Source: Ancylobacter tetraedralis (GTDB lineage Bacteria; Pseudomonadota; Alphaproteobacteria; Rhizobiales; Xanthobacteraceae). Taken from it: a stretch of 64,000 nt of DNA. Below, one piece after another: positions 35,916-45,178 of the stretch; position 1 is the first letter of the stretch, and the number at the start of each line of letters is the position of its first letter. Under the pieces are notes generated by a model. The model was not told where the DNA came from. It searched no databases and was given only the letters and a program-made list of their open reading frames with translations. The stretch is taken from the NCBI RefSeq assembly GCF_014195655.1, contig NZ_JACICD010000012.1:1-64000 (forward strand), given 5' to 3'. Both the position numbers and the translations under genes were made by a program.

Positions 35916-37261
35916 TCGCCGGCCGCGGCACGGGCGGGCGGGCCGCCGTGCCGGAGTTCATCGTGCAGATAGGTTTCGAAGGTCCCGGAAATCAGGTCGA
36001 TATCCGCATCCTGCATCGGTGTGGACAGGCACATCATGCCGCTCGTTTGCATCAGAAGGCCCGCCGCGGCGAATTGCGCGACGAGGCGCTGGATGGCACC
36101 GCGCTGCGCGGGCGTCTCCACCGCCTGGCGATAGTCGGCGGGCGCCGCGCCCTTGGCGTGCACCCGCAGCAGCGAGGCGGCGCCGGTGACGCAGAAGGGT
36201 AGACCGCTCGCCGCGATCGCGGTCCGCAACGCGCTCCTCAGCCGGTCGCCCATCGCCTCCAGACGCGCGAAGGCGGCAGGCGTCAAAGCCTGCATGTTGG
36301 CGTAGCCGGCGGTCATCGATATGGGATTTGCCGAGAAAGTGCCGCCCTGGGGCACGCGCGCGGGACCGCCGCGCCGCGCGAACACTTCCATGACCTCCGC
36401 CCGCCCCCCGATGGCGCCGATCGGGAAGCCGCCGCCGATGATCTTTCCGAGCGCCCAGAGATCGGGCTCCAGGCCCAGCCGTGCCGACAGCCCGTGATAG
36501 CCCTGGCGAAAGTTCAGCACCTCGTCGGCGATGATCAGGATGCCGTTGCGCCGCGCCGCGGCCTGCACGGCGGCGAGGAAATCCGGCGTGGCGCCGATGA
36601 GACCCAGCCGGCTGGGCATCGGATCGATGACAATGGCGCAGAGGCGCGCCGCGTGACGCTCGATCAGTCGCTCCGCCGCCGGCGCGTCATTGATCCGCAG
36701 CGTGACCACCTCGTTCACGACGCTGTCCGGCATGCCGCGATAATAGGGCACGCTCGCGGGTTCCGCATCGTTCCCCCAGTTCGACGGCCCGCTGGTCTGG
36801 CTCACCTCGATCCAGTCATAGGCGCCGTGATAGGCCCCCTCGATCTTGGCGATGCCGCTGCGGCCGGTGATGGCCCGCGCCGCCTTCACGGCGAACATGA
36901 CGGCTTCGGTGCCGGTATTCACGAAGCGCAGCCGGTCCATGCCCGCAACACGGGCGCACAGCAGTTCCGCCAACGCGAGTTCGCTCTCCGTCGGATTGGC
37001 GAAGCAACTCCCCTTGTGGATCTGCCGCGTCACCGCCTCGACAACGGGCGGGAAGGCGTGGCCGTTGATCAGCGCGGTGAAGTTGCCGTGCAGATCGAGG
37101 AAGCGCCGTCCATCGAGATCCTCGACCCAGGCCCCTTCTCCCCGTTCGATATAGACCGCGCAGGGATCCTTCTCGATGGTCACGCGCGCGGTTCCATCCG
37201 GAAATACGCGCTGTGCGCGCTGGAAGGCACGAAGCGACTGCTCCGTGCTGCGGCGGGTCAT
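35912..37261 (-). CDS. Class III PLP aminotransferase (glutamate-1-semialdehyde-aminomutase-like)
   Basis: 449 residues from the ATG at 37261, with AAGGAG 6-7 nt upstream. Visible are VNTGTEAVMFAVKAARAITG, EGAYHGAYDW, IIADEVLNFRQGYHG and PLP lysine K273 in ALGKIIGGGFPIGAIGG. Length and the NFRQGYHG loop place it with HemL-like transaminases that are not true HemL and often serve opine, peptide or amine catabolism. The start overlaps the M81 stop by 4 nt. Confidence 0.9.
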   Translation of the reverse strand: MTRRSTEQSLRAFQRAQRVFPDGTARVTIEKDPCAVYIERGEGAWVEDLDGRRFLDLHGNFTALINGHAFPPVVEAVTRQIHKGSCFANPTESELALAELLCARVAGMDRLRFVNTGTEAVMFAVKAARAITGRSGIAKIEGAYHGAYDWIEVSQTSGPSNWGNDAEPASVPYYRGMPDSVVNEVVTLRINDAPAAERLIERHAARLCAIVIDPMPSRLGLIGATPDFLAAVQAAARRNGILIIADEVLNFRQGYHGLSARLGLEPDLWALGKIIGGGFPIGAIGGRAEVMEVFARRGGPARVPQGGTFSANPISMTAGYANMQALTPAAFARLEAMGDRLRSALRTAIAASGLPFCVTGAASLLRVHAKGAAPADYRQAVETPAQRGAIQRLVAQFAAAGLLMQTSGMMCLSTPMQDADIDLISGTFETYLHDELRHGGPPARAAAGE

Positions 37262-38781
37262 GACAGGCTCCTTGCGTCTGCGCTCGCAACTCGGCTGGGG
37301 AAGGTTCGTGCCGCGAAATCGGGCACGGCCGCCGGATCTTCCGGCCAATAGCGGGGCCGCCGGCGGAACGGGAAATGCCCGGGCACGTAATTGGTCATGC
37401 CCGGCGTGTCGACCGACACGCACGGACCAAAGGAGCGGAAGGCCGGTTCGAAATGAAAGCCGGACTTGCAGACAACCACGTCATAGGCCGCCGGGTCCTC
37501 GCCGTGACTTAGAAAGGCCTGCGGATCCTGGCTGAGACCCGGCCGGCTGGTGGCCAGAACGGTCAGCCGGCCGCACTGCAGCACCGCGGTCGGCCCCATG
37601 TCGGCCGGCTCGCCGGCCAGGAACGGGCCGGCCTGCACGAAACGACCCTCCCCCAGCGCCTTGACCCGCCAGCGCCCGGCCACCGGCATTTCCCCCGGCG
37701 TCAGCGCACCGCCCAGCATCAGGTCCAGATCGGCACCGACACCCGCCTTCCGCGCCGCATGGACCGCGTCGGGATCGGTGACGGGCGCCAGAATACGAAG
37801 GTCCGGCCGGCGCGCCCGCGCCGTGGCGATGATATGGGTGCCGTCGCCAATCCCGCCGCCGAGGACGCGATCTCCATGATCGCCGAGGATGACCGGCCGG
37901 CCGGCCTGCGGCACCAGCCCGGCGATCACCGGTTCCAGCGCGGGACGGTCCACCCCGAAACGATCGCGACGCGCCCACACCGCGCGCGCCAGGGCCTCGA
38001 CGGCCGCCTGCGCCGCCGGAGCCCTGTCGTCGCGCGCGACGGCGGTGATGCACTGCCCGGCTTCGGCGGCATCGAGAAAGGCGTAGGTGTTGTAGAAGGA
38101 CATGTCCGCAAGATCCTCGGACCGCTCCAGCGCACGGCGCATCGCGTGCAATTCCGCCAGCGGGCCGCGTTCGGTGGCGAGCTGACCCAGCAGAAGAGCG
38201 GGCAGCCAGATCGCGCACGCCACCGGGTTCAGGGCGCCGGACAGCGTGTCGAGCAGCAACTGGGCCGCCCGTTCGCCGGTTTCCGAACAGTCGACATGCG
38301 GGTTTTTCTTATAGCCCACCCAGAGCGGCGTGGCGTCCAGCATGGCCCGAGTCATCGAGGCGTGCATGTCGAGCGCGACGGCGATGGGGACGCGAGGTCC
38401 GACGAGCCGTCGCAGGGCCTGCACCAGATCTCCCTCCGCATCCTCGATCTCGGTCGTGGCCATCGCACCGTGCAGGTCGAGGAAGATGGCGTCCGGCCGG
38501 GTCGCCGCCACCGCATCGAGCAACTGGGTCCGGAGCGCGAGATAGTCCTCATGCACGGCAAGCCCGCCCGGTGGCGCGACGGCCGAAAGGCCGGGCAGGA
38601 TATGGGCGCCGCCGGCCCGCAGCCGCCGCGAGCCGCCGGCAAGGGCGGTATCGGAGGTTTCCAGTTTCTCGATGAGGGCGGGACCGCGCGTGACGACGAA
38701 ATCGGCCAGCGCCGTGTGGCGAGGCGTGAAGCTGTGCGCCTCGAGGAACAGGCCGCCGACAAGGATGCGGGGAGCGTGCAT
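37258..38781 (-). CDS. M81-family metallopeptidase/hydrolase (MlrC-like)
   Basis: 507 residues from the ATG at 38781 (MHAPRILVGGLFLEAHSF). The family is defined by microcystinase C, which cleaves linear peptides at the end of microcystin breakdown. Most members, however, sit in amine/peptide catabolic clusters with unknown substrates. Candidate zinc ligands lie in EAHSF, DLHGAMATTE and LDMHAS; NPHVDCSETG and GDHGDRVLGGGIGDGTH are family motifs. It is the first gene of the minus-strand operon and shares a divergent promoter with the AtzG/AtzE-like pair. Confidence 0.88.
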   Translation of the reverse strand: MHAPRILVGGLFLEAHSFTPRHTALADFVVTRGPALIEKLETSDTALAGGSRRLRAGGAHILPGLSAVAPPGGLAVHEDYLALRTQLLDAVAATRPDAIFLDLHGAMATTEIEDAEGDLVQALRRLVGPRVPIAVALDMHASMTRAMLDATPLWVGYKKNPHVDCSETGERAAQLLLDTLSGALNPVACAIWLPALLLGQLATERGPLAELHAMRRALERSEDLADMSFYNTYAFLDAAEAGQCITAVARDDRAPAAQAAVEALARAVWARRDRFGVDRPALEPVIAGLVPQAGRPVILGDHGDRVLGGGIGDGTHIIATARARRPDLRILAPVTDPDAVHAARKAGVGADLDLMLGGALTPGEMPVAGRWRVKALGEGRFVQAGPFLAGEPADMGPTAVLQCGRLTVLATSRPGLSQDPQAFLSHGEDPAAYDVVVCKSGFHFEPAFRSFGPCVSVDTPGMTNYVPGHFPFRRRPRYWPEDPAAVPDFAARTFPSRVASADARSLS

Positions 38782-39053
38782 ATCTGGTGTGCCCGGGACG
38801 TGGCAAAGCGCCATCGACACCGCCCAGTCATCGCGATCGCTCCGCCCGAAGTCAATGAATATTTTTCATCAAACTAAATTTTTTTCAGTTGTTTGCGTAA
38901 CGTCTCTCCCGCTATGACACGCCGGACGGGTGCCGCAACCCTTCGCCAGATCTCACGCGTGGGCGCTCCGGCACCCCCGCGCCGGGCGGCCGCATCCGCC
39001 GGGACCACCGGGGCGGCGCCGCATGCCGATAGAGCACAGGAGAACTGTCCGCC
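38782..39053. promoter_or_regulatory. Divergent promoter region, M81 operon and amidase operon
   Basis: Within this GC-rich gap is a sharp AT-rich island at about 38851-38895. It contains TGAATATTTTTCA (38856-38868, a TGAA...TTCA inverted repeat) and TTTTTTCAGT (38880-38889). The reverse complement of the latter, ACTGAAAAAA, recurs at 45062-45071 in the promoter between the second transporter and its binding protein. This is a candidate shared operator or promoter element for module B. Confidence 0.4.
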
Positions 39054-39284
39054 ATGCCCACCGCGCACCCGGTCCCCATCGGCGAGCCGGCCGTCCCTGG
39101 CGACGAGCTGGCGCAGCTGTTCCTCCGGGCCGGCCTCACCGTGCCGGACCTGATGATGGCGGATCTCCAAGCGAGCTTCGCCGCCCTGCGGCGGCAGCTC
39201 GCATTGCTTCATGCCCCCTGTCCGCCGGAGCTGCCGCCGCTCTATCTCGGTTCTCCCCTGCGCCCGGTGCGCCGTGACCTCTGA
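39054..39284 (+). CDS. Small AtzG/GatC-like amidase partner (DUF4089-type)
   Basis: 76 residues with AGGAGA 10 nt upstream. The sequence DELAQLFLRAGLTVPDLMMA and the helix DLQASFAALRRQLALLHAP, followed by a proline-rich tail (PPELPPLYLG), resemble AtzG-type subunits. These form heterotetramers with AtzE amidases in a GatC/GatA-like manner. The 11-nt overlap with the amidase start supports tight co-translation. The assignment rests on size, helix pattern and context rather than a firm motif. Confidence 0.65.
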   Translation: MPTAHPVPIGEPAVPGDELAQLFLRAGLTVPDLMMADLQASFAALRRQLALLHAPCPPELPPLYLGSPLRPVRRDL

Positions 39285-40680
39285 GCTGCATGCACTGTCC
39301 ATCGCCGAACTGGGCAGCGGCCTGCGCGCGCGGCGCTTCACGGCGGAGCAACTGGCGCGCCACCAGCTCGCGCGCATCGCAGCCCATGACGGCACGCTGG
39401 CGGCCTTCGTGCGGGTCTGCGGCGAACGGGCGCTGCGCGAGGCGCGCGCGGCCGACCGGGACTTCGCCGGCGGCGTGGATCGCGGCCCGTTGCAGGGAAT
39501 TCCATATGCGGTGAAGGATCTGTTCGACAGTGCCGGCATGCCGACCGGCTGCAATTCCAGGTTGCGCGCGAACCATATCGCCCGGGAGGACAGCGCCGCC
39601 GTGGCGCGCATGAGCGATGGCGGCGCGGTCCTGCTCGGCAAGCTGCAACTGCAGGAATTCGCCACCGGCGGCATGGGGCCGGATTCCCCGAACCCGCCAA
39701 GCCGCAACCCGTGGCACCCCGGCCATGCCACCGGCGGCTCCTCCTCGGGCGCCGGCGTCGCGGTGAGCGCGGGTTTCGTCCGGATCGCCCTCGCGACGGA
39801 CACTGGCGGCTCGATCCGCCAGCCGGCGGCCTATTGCGGCACCGTCGGGCTGAAGCCCACCTATGGCCGGGTGAGCCGGCGGGGCGTCTTCCCGCTGTCC
39901 CATTCGATGGACCATTGCGGGCCGATCACCCGCAGTGTCGAGGACGCGGCGCTGGCGCTGCAGGTTCTCGCCGGCTTCGACCCGCACGACCCGGCCAGCG
40001 CCGATGTGCCGGCCGCCGACTACGCCGCGCCGCTGCGGGCGGGAGTCGCGGGGCTGCGCATCGGCGTGCCACCGGGGCATATGGGGCTTGAGCCGCGGTT
40101 CGATCCGGCCGTCGCCGCCAGTCTCGCCCAGGCGACCGATGCGCTGGCGCGCGGCGGCGGCGTGCTGAGCCGCGTCGCGCTGCCGGACTATGACGCATTC
40201 TATGCGAGCGGCATGGCCATCATGCTGGCCGAGGCCTATTGCGTGCATCAGTCGGACCTTCAGGCGCATCTTCCGCTCTATGCGGCAAAGACCGCCGAGC
40301 GCCTGCTGCTGGGCGCGGCCGTCACGGGCGCCGACCTCGTCCAGGCCTTCCGGGTGCGGCGCCGCCTGACCGAGGCTCTCGACACCCTCTTCGACGGCGT
40401 CGACGCGATCCTGACCGCGAGCGCCATCCATGGCGCCCCGCCGCTCGACGGCGGCGACAACATGCTGGCCGTGCCGTTCCAGATTCCCGCCCTTCCCTTC
40501 AATCTCACCGGCCATCCCGCCCTCCATGTGCCGACCGGCCGGGATGGACGTGGGCTGCCGATCGGCGTCCAGCTCATTGGCCCGCGTTTCGCCGAGGCGA
40601 CGCTGCTGCGGATTGCCGCGGTCCTGGAGGCGGCGAGCGGATGGAAGGAAATTCCGCTCCCCGCGCTCACCGCGGTGTGA
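39274..40680 (+). CDS. AtzE-like amidase-signature hydrolase (module B)
   Basis: 468 residues from the GTG at 39274 inside the small partner gene. The catalytic triad is complete: lysine in PYAVKDLFDSAG, cis-serine in HATGGSSSGAGVAVSAG, and nucleophile in LATDTGGSIRQPAAYCG. FATGGMGPDSPNPPSRNPWHP and the C-terminal LPFNLTGHPALHVPTG are typical of AtzE/GatA-like enzymes. AtzE hydrolyses 1-carboxybiuret in triazine breakdown, but homologues in other clusters have unknown urea- or amide-type substrates. Its substrate here probably comes through the neighbouring transporter. Confidence 0.88.
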   Translation: MTSELHALSIAELGSGLRARRFTAEQLARHQLARIAAHDGTLAAFVRVCGERALREARAADRDFAGGVDRGPLQGIPYAVKDLFDSAGMPTGCNSRLRANHIAREDSAAVARMSDGGAVLLGKLQLQEFATGGMGPDSPNPPSRNPWHPGHATGGSSSGAGVAVSAGFVRIALATDTGGSIRQPAAYCGTVGLKPTYGRVSRRGVFPLSHSMDHCGPITRSVEDAALALQVLAGFDPHDPASADVPAADYAAPLRAGVAGLRIGVPPGHMGLEPRFDPAVAASLAQATDALARGGGVLSRVALPDYDAFYASGMAIMLAEAYCVHQSDLQAHLPLYAAKTAERLLLGAAVTGADLVQAFRVRRRLTEALDTLFDGVDAILTASAIHGAPPLDGGDNMLAVPFQIPALPFNLTGHPALHVPTGRDGRGLPIGVQLIGPRFAEATLLRIAAVLEAASGWKEIPLPALTAV

Positions 40681-40695
40681 AATTCCGTCACGTTT

Positions 40696-40710
40696 CTCAA
40701 ATTATTTGAG
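40696..40710. promoter_or_regulatory. 15-bp perfect palindrome, probable operator of the XRE-cupin gene
   Basis: CTCAAATTATTTGAG at 40696-40710 is a perfect palindrome about 60 bp upstream of the regulator start and 16 bp after the amidase stop. XRE-family dimers bind palindromes of this size, so negative autoregulation is the simplest reading. Confidence 0.5.
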
Positions 40711-40769
40711 CCAACCGACGGCGACCGGTATGGTCCGGACCGAACAGGACATCTCGGCAAGGGGCAATC

Positions 40770-41420
40770 GTGGCAAGACAGGCAAAGGCGGGGCAACCGG
40801 TAGCGCCGGAAGGAGGGCCCGCCCCCTCGCCGACCAGCGGGATGCTGGTGTCCAATCTCGGCGCGCTCATCCGCCGCGAACGCCAGAAGCGCGACATGAC
40901 GATGGTGGAACTGTGCCAGGTCGCCGCTATCTCGCCGGCGTTCCTCTCGCTGGTGGAGCGCGGCAAGTCCACGCCATCACTGGGCACGCTGGGCGGCATT
41001 GCCAAGGCGCTCGGCCTGTCGACCTCCTCGTTCCTGCAGATCGGCCTACCGCCCGATTCGGTGACGCGGGAGGGGAGCCGTCCCGAATTCGCGATCCACG
41101 ATTCGCCGGTCCGCTATGAGCGCATGTCCACCGTGTTCTCGGGGCAGATGCTCAACGCGGTGATCATGCACATCCCCGCCGGCTACAGGTCCAAGACCAT
41201 CACCAATATCGGCGAGGAGTGGATCTACATCCTCAAGGGCGAACTGCTGCAGGTCGTCGACGATACATCCGTGCTGCTGCGGCCCGGCGACACCTGCCAT
41301 TTCCGCGGCGACAGCCCCCATTCCTATATGAACAAGGGACGCGTGCCTGCCAGGATCATCTGGGTCGGCACGGTCTCGCTGTTCGGCGACCTGCCCGCCT
41401 CCGCCGCCGCCGCCGATTGA
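40770..41420 (+). CDS. XRE-family regulator with C-terminal cupin domain
   Basis: 216 residues from a GTG with AAGGGG about 6 nt upstream. The helix-turn-helix is at about 28-83 (LGALIRRERQKRDMTMVELC ... ISPAFLSLVERGKSTPSLGTL). A single cupin domain is at about 120-200 (GEEWIYILKGEL ... LLRPGDTCHFRGDSPHSY). The metal-binding H-x-H of motif 1 is replaced by EEW, so this cupin probably senses a ligand rather than binding metal. This architecture is shared with PuuR-type regulators of amine catabolism. It likely controls module B. Confidence 0.9.
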   Translation: MARQAKAGQPVAPEGGPAPSPTSGMLVSNLGALIRRERQKRDMTMVELCQVAAISPAFLSLVERGKSTPSLGTLGGIAKALGLSTSSFLQIGLPPDSVTREGSRPEFAIHDSPVRYERMSTVFSGQMLNAVIMHIPAGYRSKTITNIGEEWIYILKGELLQVVDDTSVLLRPGDTCHFRGDSPHSYMNKGRVPARIIWVGTVSLFGDLPASAAAAD

Positions 41421-41443
41421 ACGACCGTGCTGCCGGGCGCCCC

Positions 41444-42184
41444 TCAGCAGCCGCGTGAGGCTCCGGCGGCGTACAACTCGCGGGCGTAGGGACTGGCCAG
41501 CGCGCCCGTCTTGAAGCGCGCGACCTCGGCGATCTCGACGATCCGGCCTTTCTGCATCACCGCGAGCCGGTCGCAGAGGAAGGACACCACCGGCAGGTTG
41601 TGCGTCACCATCAGATAGGTGAGGCCCTGTTCGCGGCGCAGCCGTTTCAGCAGGTTGAGAATTTCCGCCTGCACCGAAACATCGAGCGCCGAGGTCGGCT
41701 CGTCCAGAAGCAGGATGCGCGGCTCCGGCATGAGCGCGCGGGCGATCGCCACGCGCTGGCGCTGACCGCCGGAGAGCTGATGGGGAAAGCGGAAGCGCAG
41801 GCGCGCGTCGAGCCCGACCGCCGCCATCGTCGTCTCGACGCGCCGCCCGTCATCGGGGATGCCGTGGATCGCCAGGGGTTCCGAGAGCGCGTCGTCCACG
41901 GTCTTGCGCGGATGCAGCGAAGCGTAGGGATCCTGGAACACCAGCTGGCATTGCCGCGCACAGCGGCGGTCGATCCGGTGGCTGCGCGGCACCCCCTCGA
42001 CGGCGATGGCGCCAGTCCAGTTCGTCGCCAGCCCGGTGATCGCCTTCAGCACCGTGGACTTGCCGGAGCCGCTCTCGCCTACCAGCGCGACGCTCTCGCC
42101 CTCGGCGATATCAAGCGTGAGGTCGTGAACGACCTTCGTCGCGCCGTAGAAGATATCGAGATTGCGCAGGGAGATGGCGGTCAT
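41444..42184 (-). CDS. ABC transporter ATPase, DppF-like (module B)
   Basis: 246 residues from the ATG at 42184, which overlaps the DppD-like stop (ATGA). Walker A GESGSGKST, Q-loop VFQDPYASLHP, signature LSGGQRQRV, Walker B LLLDEPTSALD and VTHNLPV are intact. It is last in the minus-strand transporter operon and converges with the XRE-cupin gene, 23 bp away. Confidence 0.92.
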   Translation of the reverse strand: MTAISLRNLDIFYGATKVVHDLTLDIAEGESVALVGESGSGKSTVLKAITGLATNWTGAIAVEGVPRSHRIDRRCARQCQLVFQDPYASLHPRKTVDDALSEPLAIHGIPDDGRRVETTMAAVGLDARLRFRFPHQLSGGQRQRVAIARALMPEPRILLLDEPTSALDVSVQAEILNLLKRLRREQGLTYLMVTHNLPVVSFLCDRLAVMQKGRIVEIAEVARFKTGALASPYARELYAAGASRGC

Positions 42185-43017
42185 GGCGTGGTCCATGCGC
42201 GGCGATCGAGCACGGGCAGCTCGTCGCGGGTTTCATCGATGTGCGGCATGGCGGCCAGAAGGCCGCGCGTATAGGGGTGGCGCGCGTCGGCGAGCGCGTC
42301 GGCCCGGCATTCTTCCACCACCTCGCCTCGGTACATGACGAGGATCCGCTCACAGTAGCTCGCGACCATGTTGAGGTCATGGCTGATGAGGATCAGCCCC
42401 ATGCCCTTACTGGTGATCTGCTCGTCGATGATGTCGAGCACCTGAGCCTGTACCGAGCCGTCCAGCGCCGAGGTCGGCTCGTCGGCGATGAGGACATCGG
42501 GCTGCGGGATCAGCATCATCGCGATCATCACCCGCTGGCCCATGCCTCCCGATACCTCGTGGGGATAGAGCGCGGCGACGCGGTCGGGATCGTCGATGCG
42601 CACCGCCTCGAGCATGGCGACCACGCGGGAATGCAGATCGACGCGCGACACGCGCTCATGGGTGAGCACCGCCTCCGCGATCTGAGCGCCGATAGTCATC
42701 ACAGGATTGAGGGAGAATTTCGGGTCCTGCATCACCATGGAGATGCGGGCACCCCGGATCAGCCGCATGCGGCGTGGGTTCTGGGCCAACAGGTCGATGC
42801 CATCGAAGTGCAGCCGGTCGGCCGTCACCCGCCCCGGCGGGCGCACCAGCCTGAGGATGGCACGGCCTGTCATCGACTTGCCCGAGCCGCTTTCGCCGAC
42901 AATGCCCAGCCGCTCGCGCCCGAGCGCGAAGGACAGGCCGCGCACCACATCGACCGGCCCCGTCGAGGTGGGAAAGGTGACGCGCAGGTTCTCGATATCG
43001 AGGAGCGGGGCGGTCAT
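42181..43017 (-). CDS. ABC transporter ATPase, DppD-like (module B)
   Basis: 278 residues. Walker A GESGSGKSM, Q-loop VMQDPKFSLNP, signature VSGGMGQRV, Walker B LIADEPTSALD and LISHDLNM are intact. Its start overlaps the permease stop by 4 nt. Sequence blocks closely match the ATPase at 28031. Confidence 0.93.
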   Translation of the reverse strand: MTAPLLDIENLRVTFPTSTGPVDVVRGLSFALGRERLGIVGESGSGKSMTGRAILRLVRPPGRVTADRLHFDGIDLLAQNPRRMRLIRGARISMVMQDPKFSLNPVMTIGAQIAEAVLTHERVSRVDLHSRVVAMLEAVRIDDPDRVAALYPHEVSGGMGQRVMIAMMLIPQPDVLIADEPTSALDGSVQAQVLDIIDEQITSKGMGLILISHDLNMVASYCERILVMYRGEVVEECRADALADARHPYTRGLLAAMPHIDETRDELPVLDRRAWTTP

Positions 43018-43919
43018 GGCTTGCCTGCCTGTTTGGGATCCAGCACGTCACGCAGGCCGTCGCCGAGAAAGCAGAAGCCTAGCCCGACGGTGACGATCGC
43101 GAGCCCGGGCATGGTCGAGACCCACCACTGGTCGAGGATGAAGTTGCGGCCGCGCGAGATCATGGCGCCCCATTCCGGCAGGGGCGGCTGGGCGCCGAGG
43201 CCGATGAAGCCGAGGCCGGCGGCGGTGAGGATGATGCCGGCCATGTCGAGGGTGACGCGGATGATCATCGACGACGCGCAGAGCGGCAGGATGTGGCGCA
43301 GGATCACGCGCGTCGCGGAAGCTCCCTGCAATCGGATCGCCGAAATGAACTCGCTATGGCGGACGGTCAGTGTCTCCGCGCGGGCGATCCGGGCATAGCT
43401 CGGCCATGTGGCGATGGCGATCGCGATGATCGCGTTCTGGATGCCTGGACCGAGCGCGGCCACGAAGGCCAGCGCCAGGATCAGCTTGGGCATGGACAGG
43501 AAGATGTCGGTGACGCCCATCAGGATGCGGTCGCACCAGCCGCCGAAATAGCCGGCGACCGCGCCGACCACGAGGCCGAGCGGCGCGGCGATGATCGCCA
43601 CCAGCAGCACGATCGTCAGTGTGATCCGCGAACCGAACACGGTACGCGACCAGATGTCCCGGCCGAGCTCGTCCGTGCCCATCCAGTGCGCGGCACTCGG
43701 CGGCAGCAGCCGCCGCGCGAGATCCTGCGCGACCGGATCCTGGGTCGCGATCAGCGGCGCGGCCAAGGCCGAGACCAGCAGCAGCGCGACGATGATGAGA
43801 CCGATGACGGCGAGCGGATTGCGCGTGAGGGCGAGCGCGACGCGGGCATGGCGGCCCAGCCGCGCCTGCAGCCGGGACGTCGGCGTTTCGTCGAGGAGCC
43901 AGTGAAGCACGGTGGCCAA
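43014..43919 (-). CDS. Peptide-type ABC transporter permease, DppC-like (module B)
   Basis: 301 residues. The start is a TTG at 43919, supported by AGGAG 7 nt upstream and by position 10 nt after the DppB-like stop. HWMGTDELGRDIWSRTVFGSR and the EAA loop FISAIRLQGASATRVILRHILP are typical. It parallels the permease at 27114 closely, including exact length. Confidence 0.92.
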   Translation of the reverse strand: MATVLHWLLDETPTSRLQARLGRHARVALALTRNPLAVIGLIIVALLLVSALAAPLIATQDPVAQDLARRLLPPSAAHWMGTDELGRDIWSRTVFGSRITLTIVLLVAIIAAPLGLVVGAVAGYFGGWCDRILMGVTDIFLSMPKLILALAFVAALGPGIQNAIIAIAIATWPSYARIARAETLTVRHSEFISAIRLQGASATRVILRHILPLCASSMIIRVTLDMAGIILTAAGLGFIGLGAQPPLPEWGAMISRGRNFILDQWWVSTMPGLAIVTVGLGFCFLGDGLRDVLDPKQAGKP

Positions 43920-43929
43920 GACGGTTCTC

Positions 43930-45045
43930 CTAGCGTGCGCGGGGATCGAGGAGGCGGTAGAGCAGGTCCGACATCTTGTTGATGCCGATGAAGATCGCTC
44001 CGACCACCAGCGTCGACCCGAGGACGGCGTTCATGTCAGCGTTGAGAAGAGCGGTGGTGAGGTAGTTGCCGATGCCCGGCCACGCGAAGATGGTTTCGAT
44101 CATCACCGAGCCTTCCAGCAGGCCGGCATAGGAGAGGCCGACCACGGTGATCAGCGGCACCCGGATCGGCTTGAACGCGTGGCGCCAGATCACCCGCCAT
44201 TCCGGCACCCCCTTCACGCGGGCGGTGGTGATGAACTCCTGGCTGAGCTGATCCAGCATGAAGGAGCGCGTCATGCGGCCGATATAGGCGAGGCTGAAGA
44301 AACCGAGCACCGCCGCGGGAAGCAGGATGTGGGAAAGCGCGTTGCCAAATACCTCGATATCGCCGGCAAGCAGGCTGTCGATCAGCAGCAGGCCGGTCCT
44401 CGCCTCCACCGCGCCGTCGAAATAGACATCGATGCGCCCGGGCCCGCTGACCCAGCGGTAATGGGCATAGAAGACGGCGAGGCCCACCAGGCCCAGCCAG
44501 AAGGCCGGCACGGCATAGCCGAGCAGGCCGACCACGCGGATGAGCTGGTCCGTCAGTGACCCTTGCCGGCTGGCAGCCAGAACGCCCATCGGCACGCCGA
44601 GCAGGACACCGATGAGGATTCCCAGCGTCGCCACCTCGAGAGTTGCCGGGAACACCCGCCGCAGGTCGGCTGCCACGGTATTGCCGGTCGATACCGACAG
44701 GCCGAGGTCGCCGCGCGCGACATGGCCGACATAAGCGGCGAACTGGACGAGCAGCGGGCGGTCCAGCCCCATCTCGGCACGTGCCTTCTCATAGACGGCC
44801 AGGGGCGCGCGATCGCCGACGACGGCCACGACCGGATCGATCGGCACCACGCGGCCGATCACGAAGGTAATGGCCAGAAGCCCCAGAAATGTCAGCGCGA
44901 GAGCAACGAGAACGCTGCCGAGATCGATCGCGGCGGCGCGGGCGCCGCGCCGGAGCGCCGCCGGGGACCGACGCGGGGAGTGGGGAGGTTCGGTCTGTGG
45001 ATCCTGGCTCAAGCGGACAGATTCCTCTCTCAGGACGCGGCGCAT
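43930..45045 (-). CDS. Peptide-type ABC transporter permease, DppB-like (module B)
   Basis: 371 residues from an ATG at 45045. IGRVVPIDPVVAVVG and the EAA loop FITTARVKGVPEWRVIWRHA mark the family. There is an extra N-terminal cytoplasmic stretch of about 35 residues relative to the module A copy, and an in-frame ATG further upstream (about 45084) leaves the exact start uncertain. It is divergent from its binding protein. Confidence 0.9.
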   Translation of the reverse strand: MRRVLREESVRLSQDPQTEPPHSPRRSPAALRRGARAAAIDLGSVLVALALTFLGLLAITFVIGRVVPIDPVVAVVGDRAPLAVYEKARAEMGLDRPLLVQFAAYVGHVARGDLGLSVSTGNTVAADLRRVFPATLEVATLGILIGVLLGVPMGVLAASRQGSLTDQLIRVVGLLGYAVPAFWLGLVGLAVFYAHYRWVSGPGRIDVYFDGAVEARTGLLLIDSLLAGDIEVFGNALSHILLPAAVLGFFSLAYIGRMTRSFMLDQLSQEFITTARVKGVPEWRVIWRHAFKPIRVPLITVVGLSYAGLLEGSVMIETIFAWPGIGNYLTTALLNADMNAVLGSTLVVGAIFIGINKMSDLLYRLLDPRAR

Positions 45046-45178
45046 GGGACGACGTTCTGTTACTGAAAAAACATCTTGTATCATACATATTTTTTTGTAG
45101 GATTTAAAAAATTTTAGTGACCCGAGCGGTATGGCTCCGCTGTCACACGACATAACTTCCAGTAAAAAAGGGAACAAT
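45046..45178. promoter_or_regulatory. Divergent promoter, transporter B operon and its binding protein
   Basis: An AT-rich 133-bp gap with ACTGAAAAAA at 45062-45071, the same decamer found (inverted) at 38880-38889, and a poly-T/poly-A stretch at 45088-45117. The binding-protein ribosome-binding site AAGGGA precedes the ATG by about 6 bases. No gene is present. Confidence 0.4.

Noticed and set aside
37258-38781. Microcystin degradation locus
   Set aside because: The M81 protein resembles MlrC, but mlrA, mlrB and mlrD homologues are absent and M81 proteins are widespread in other contexts.
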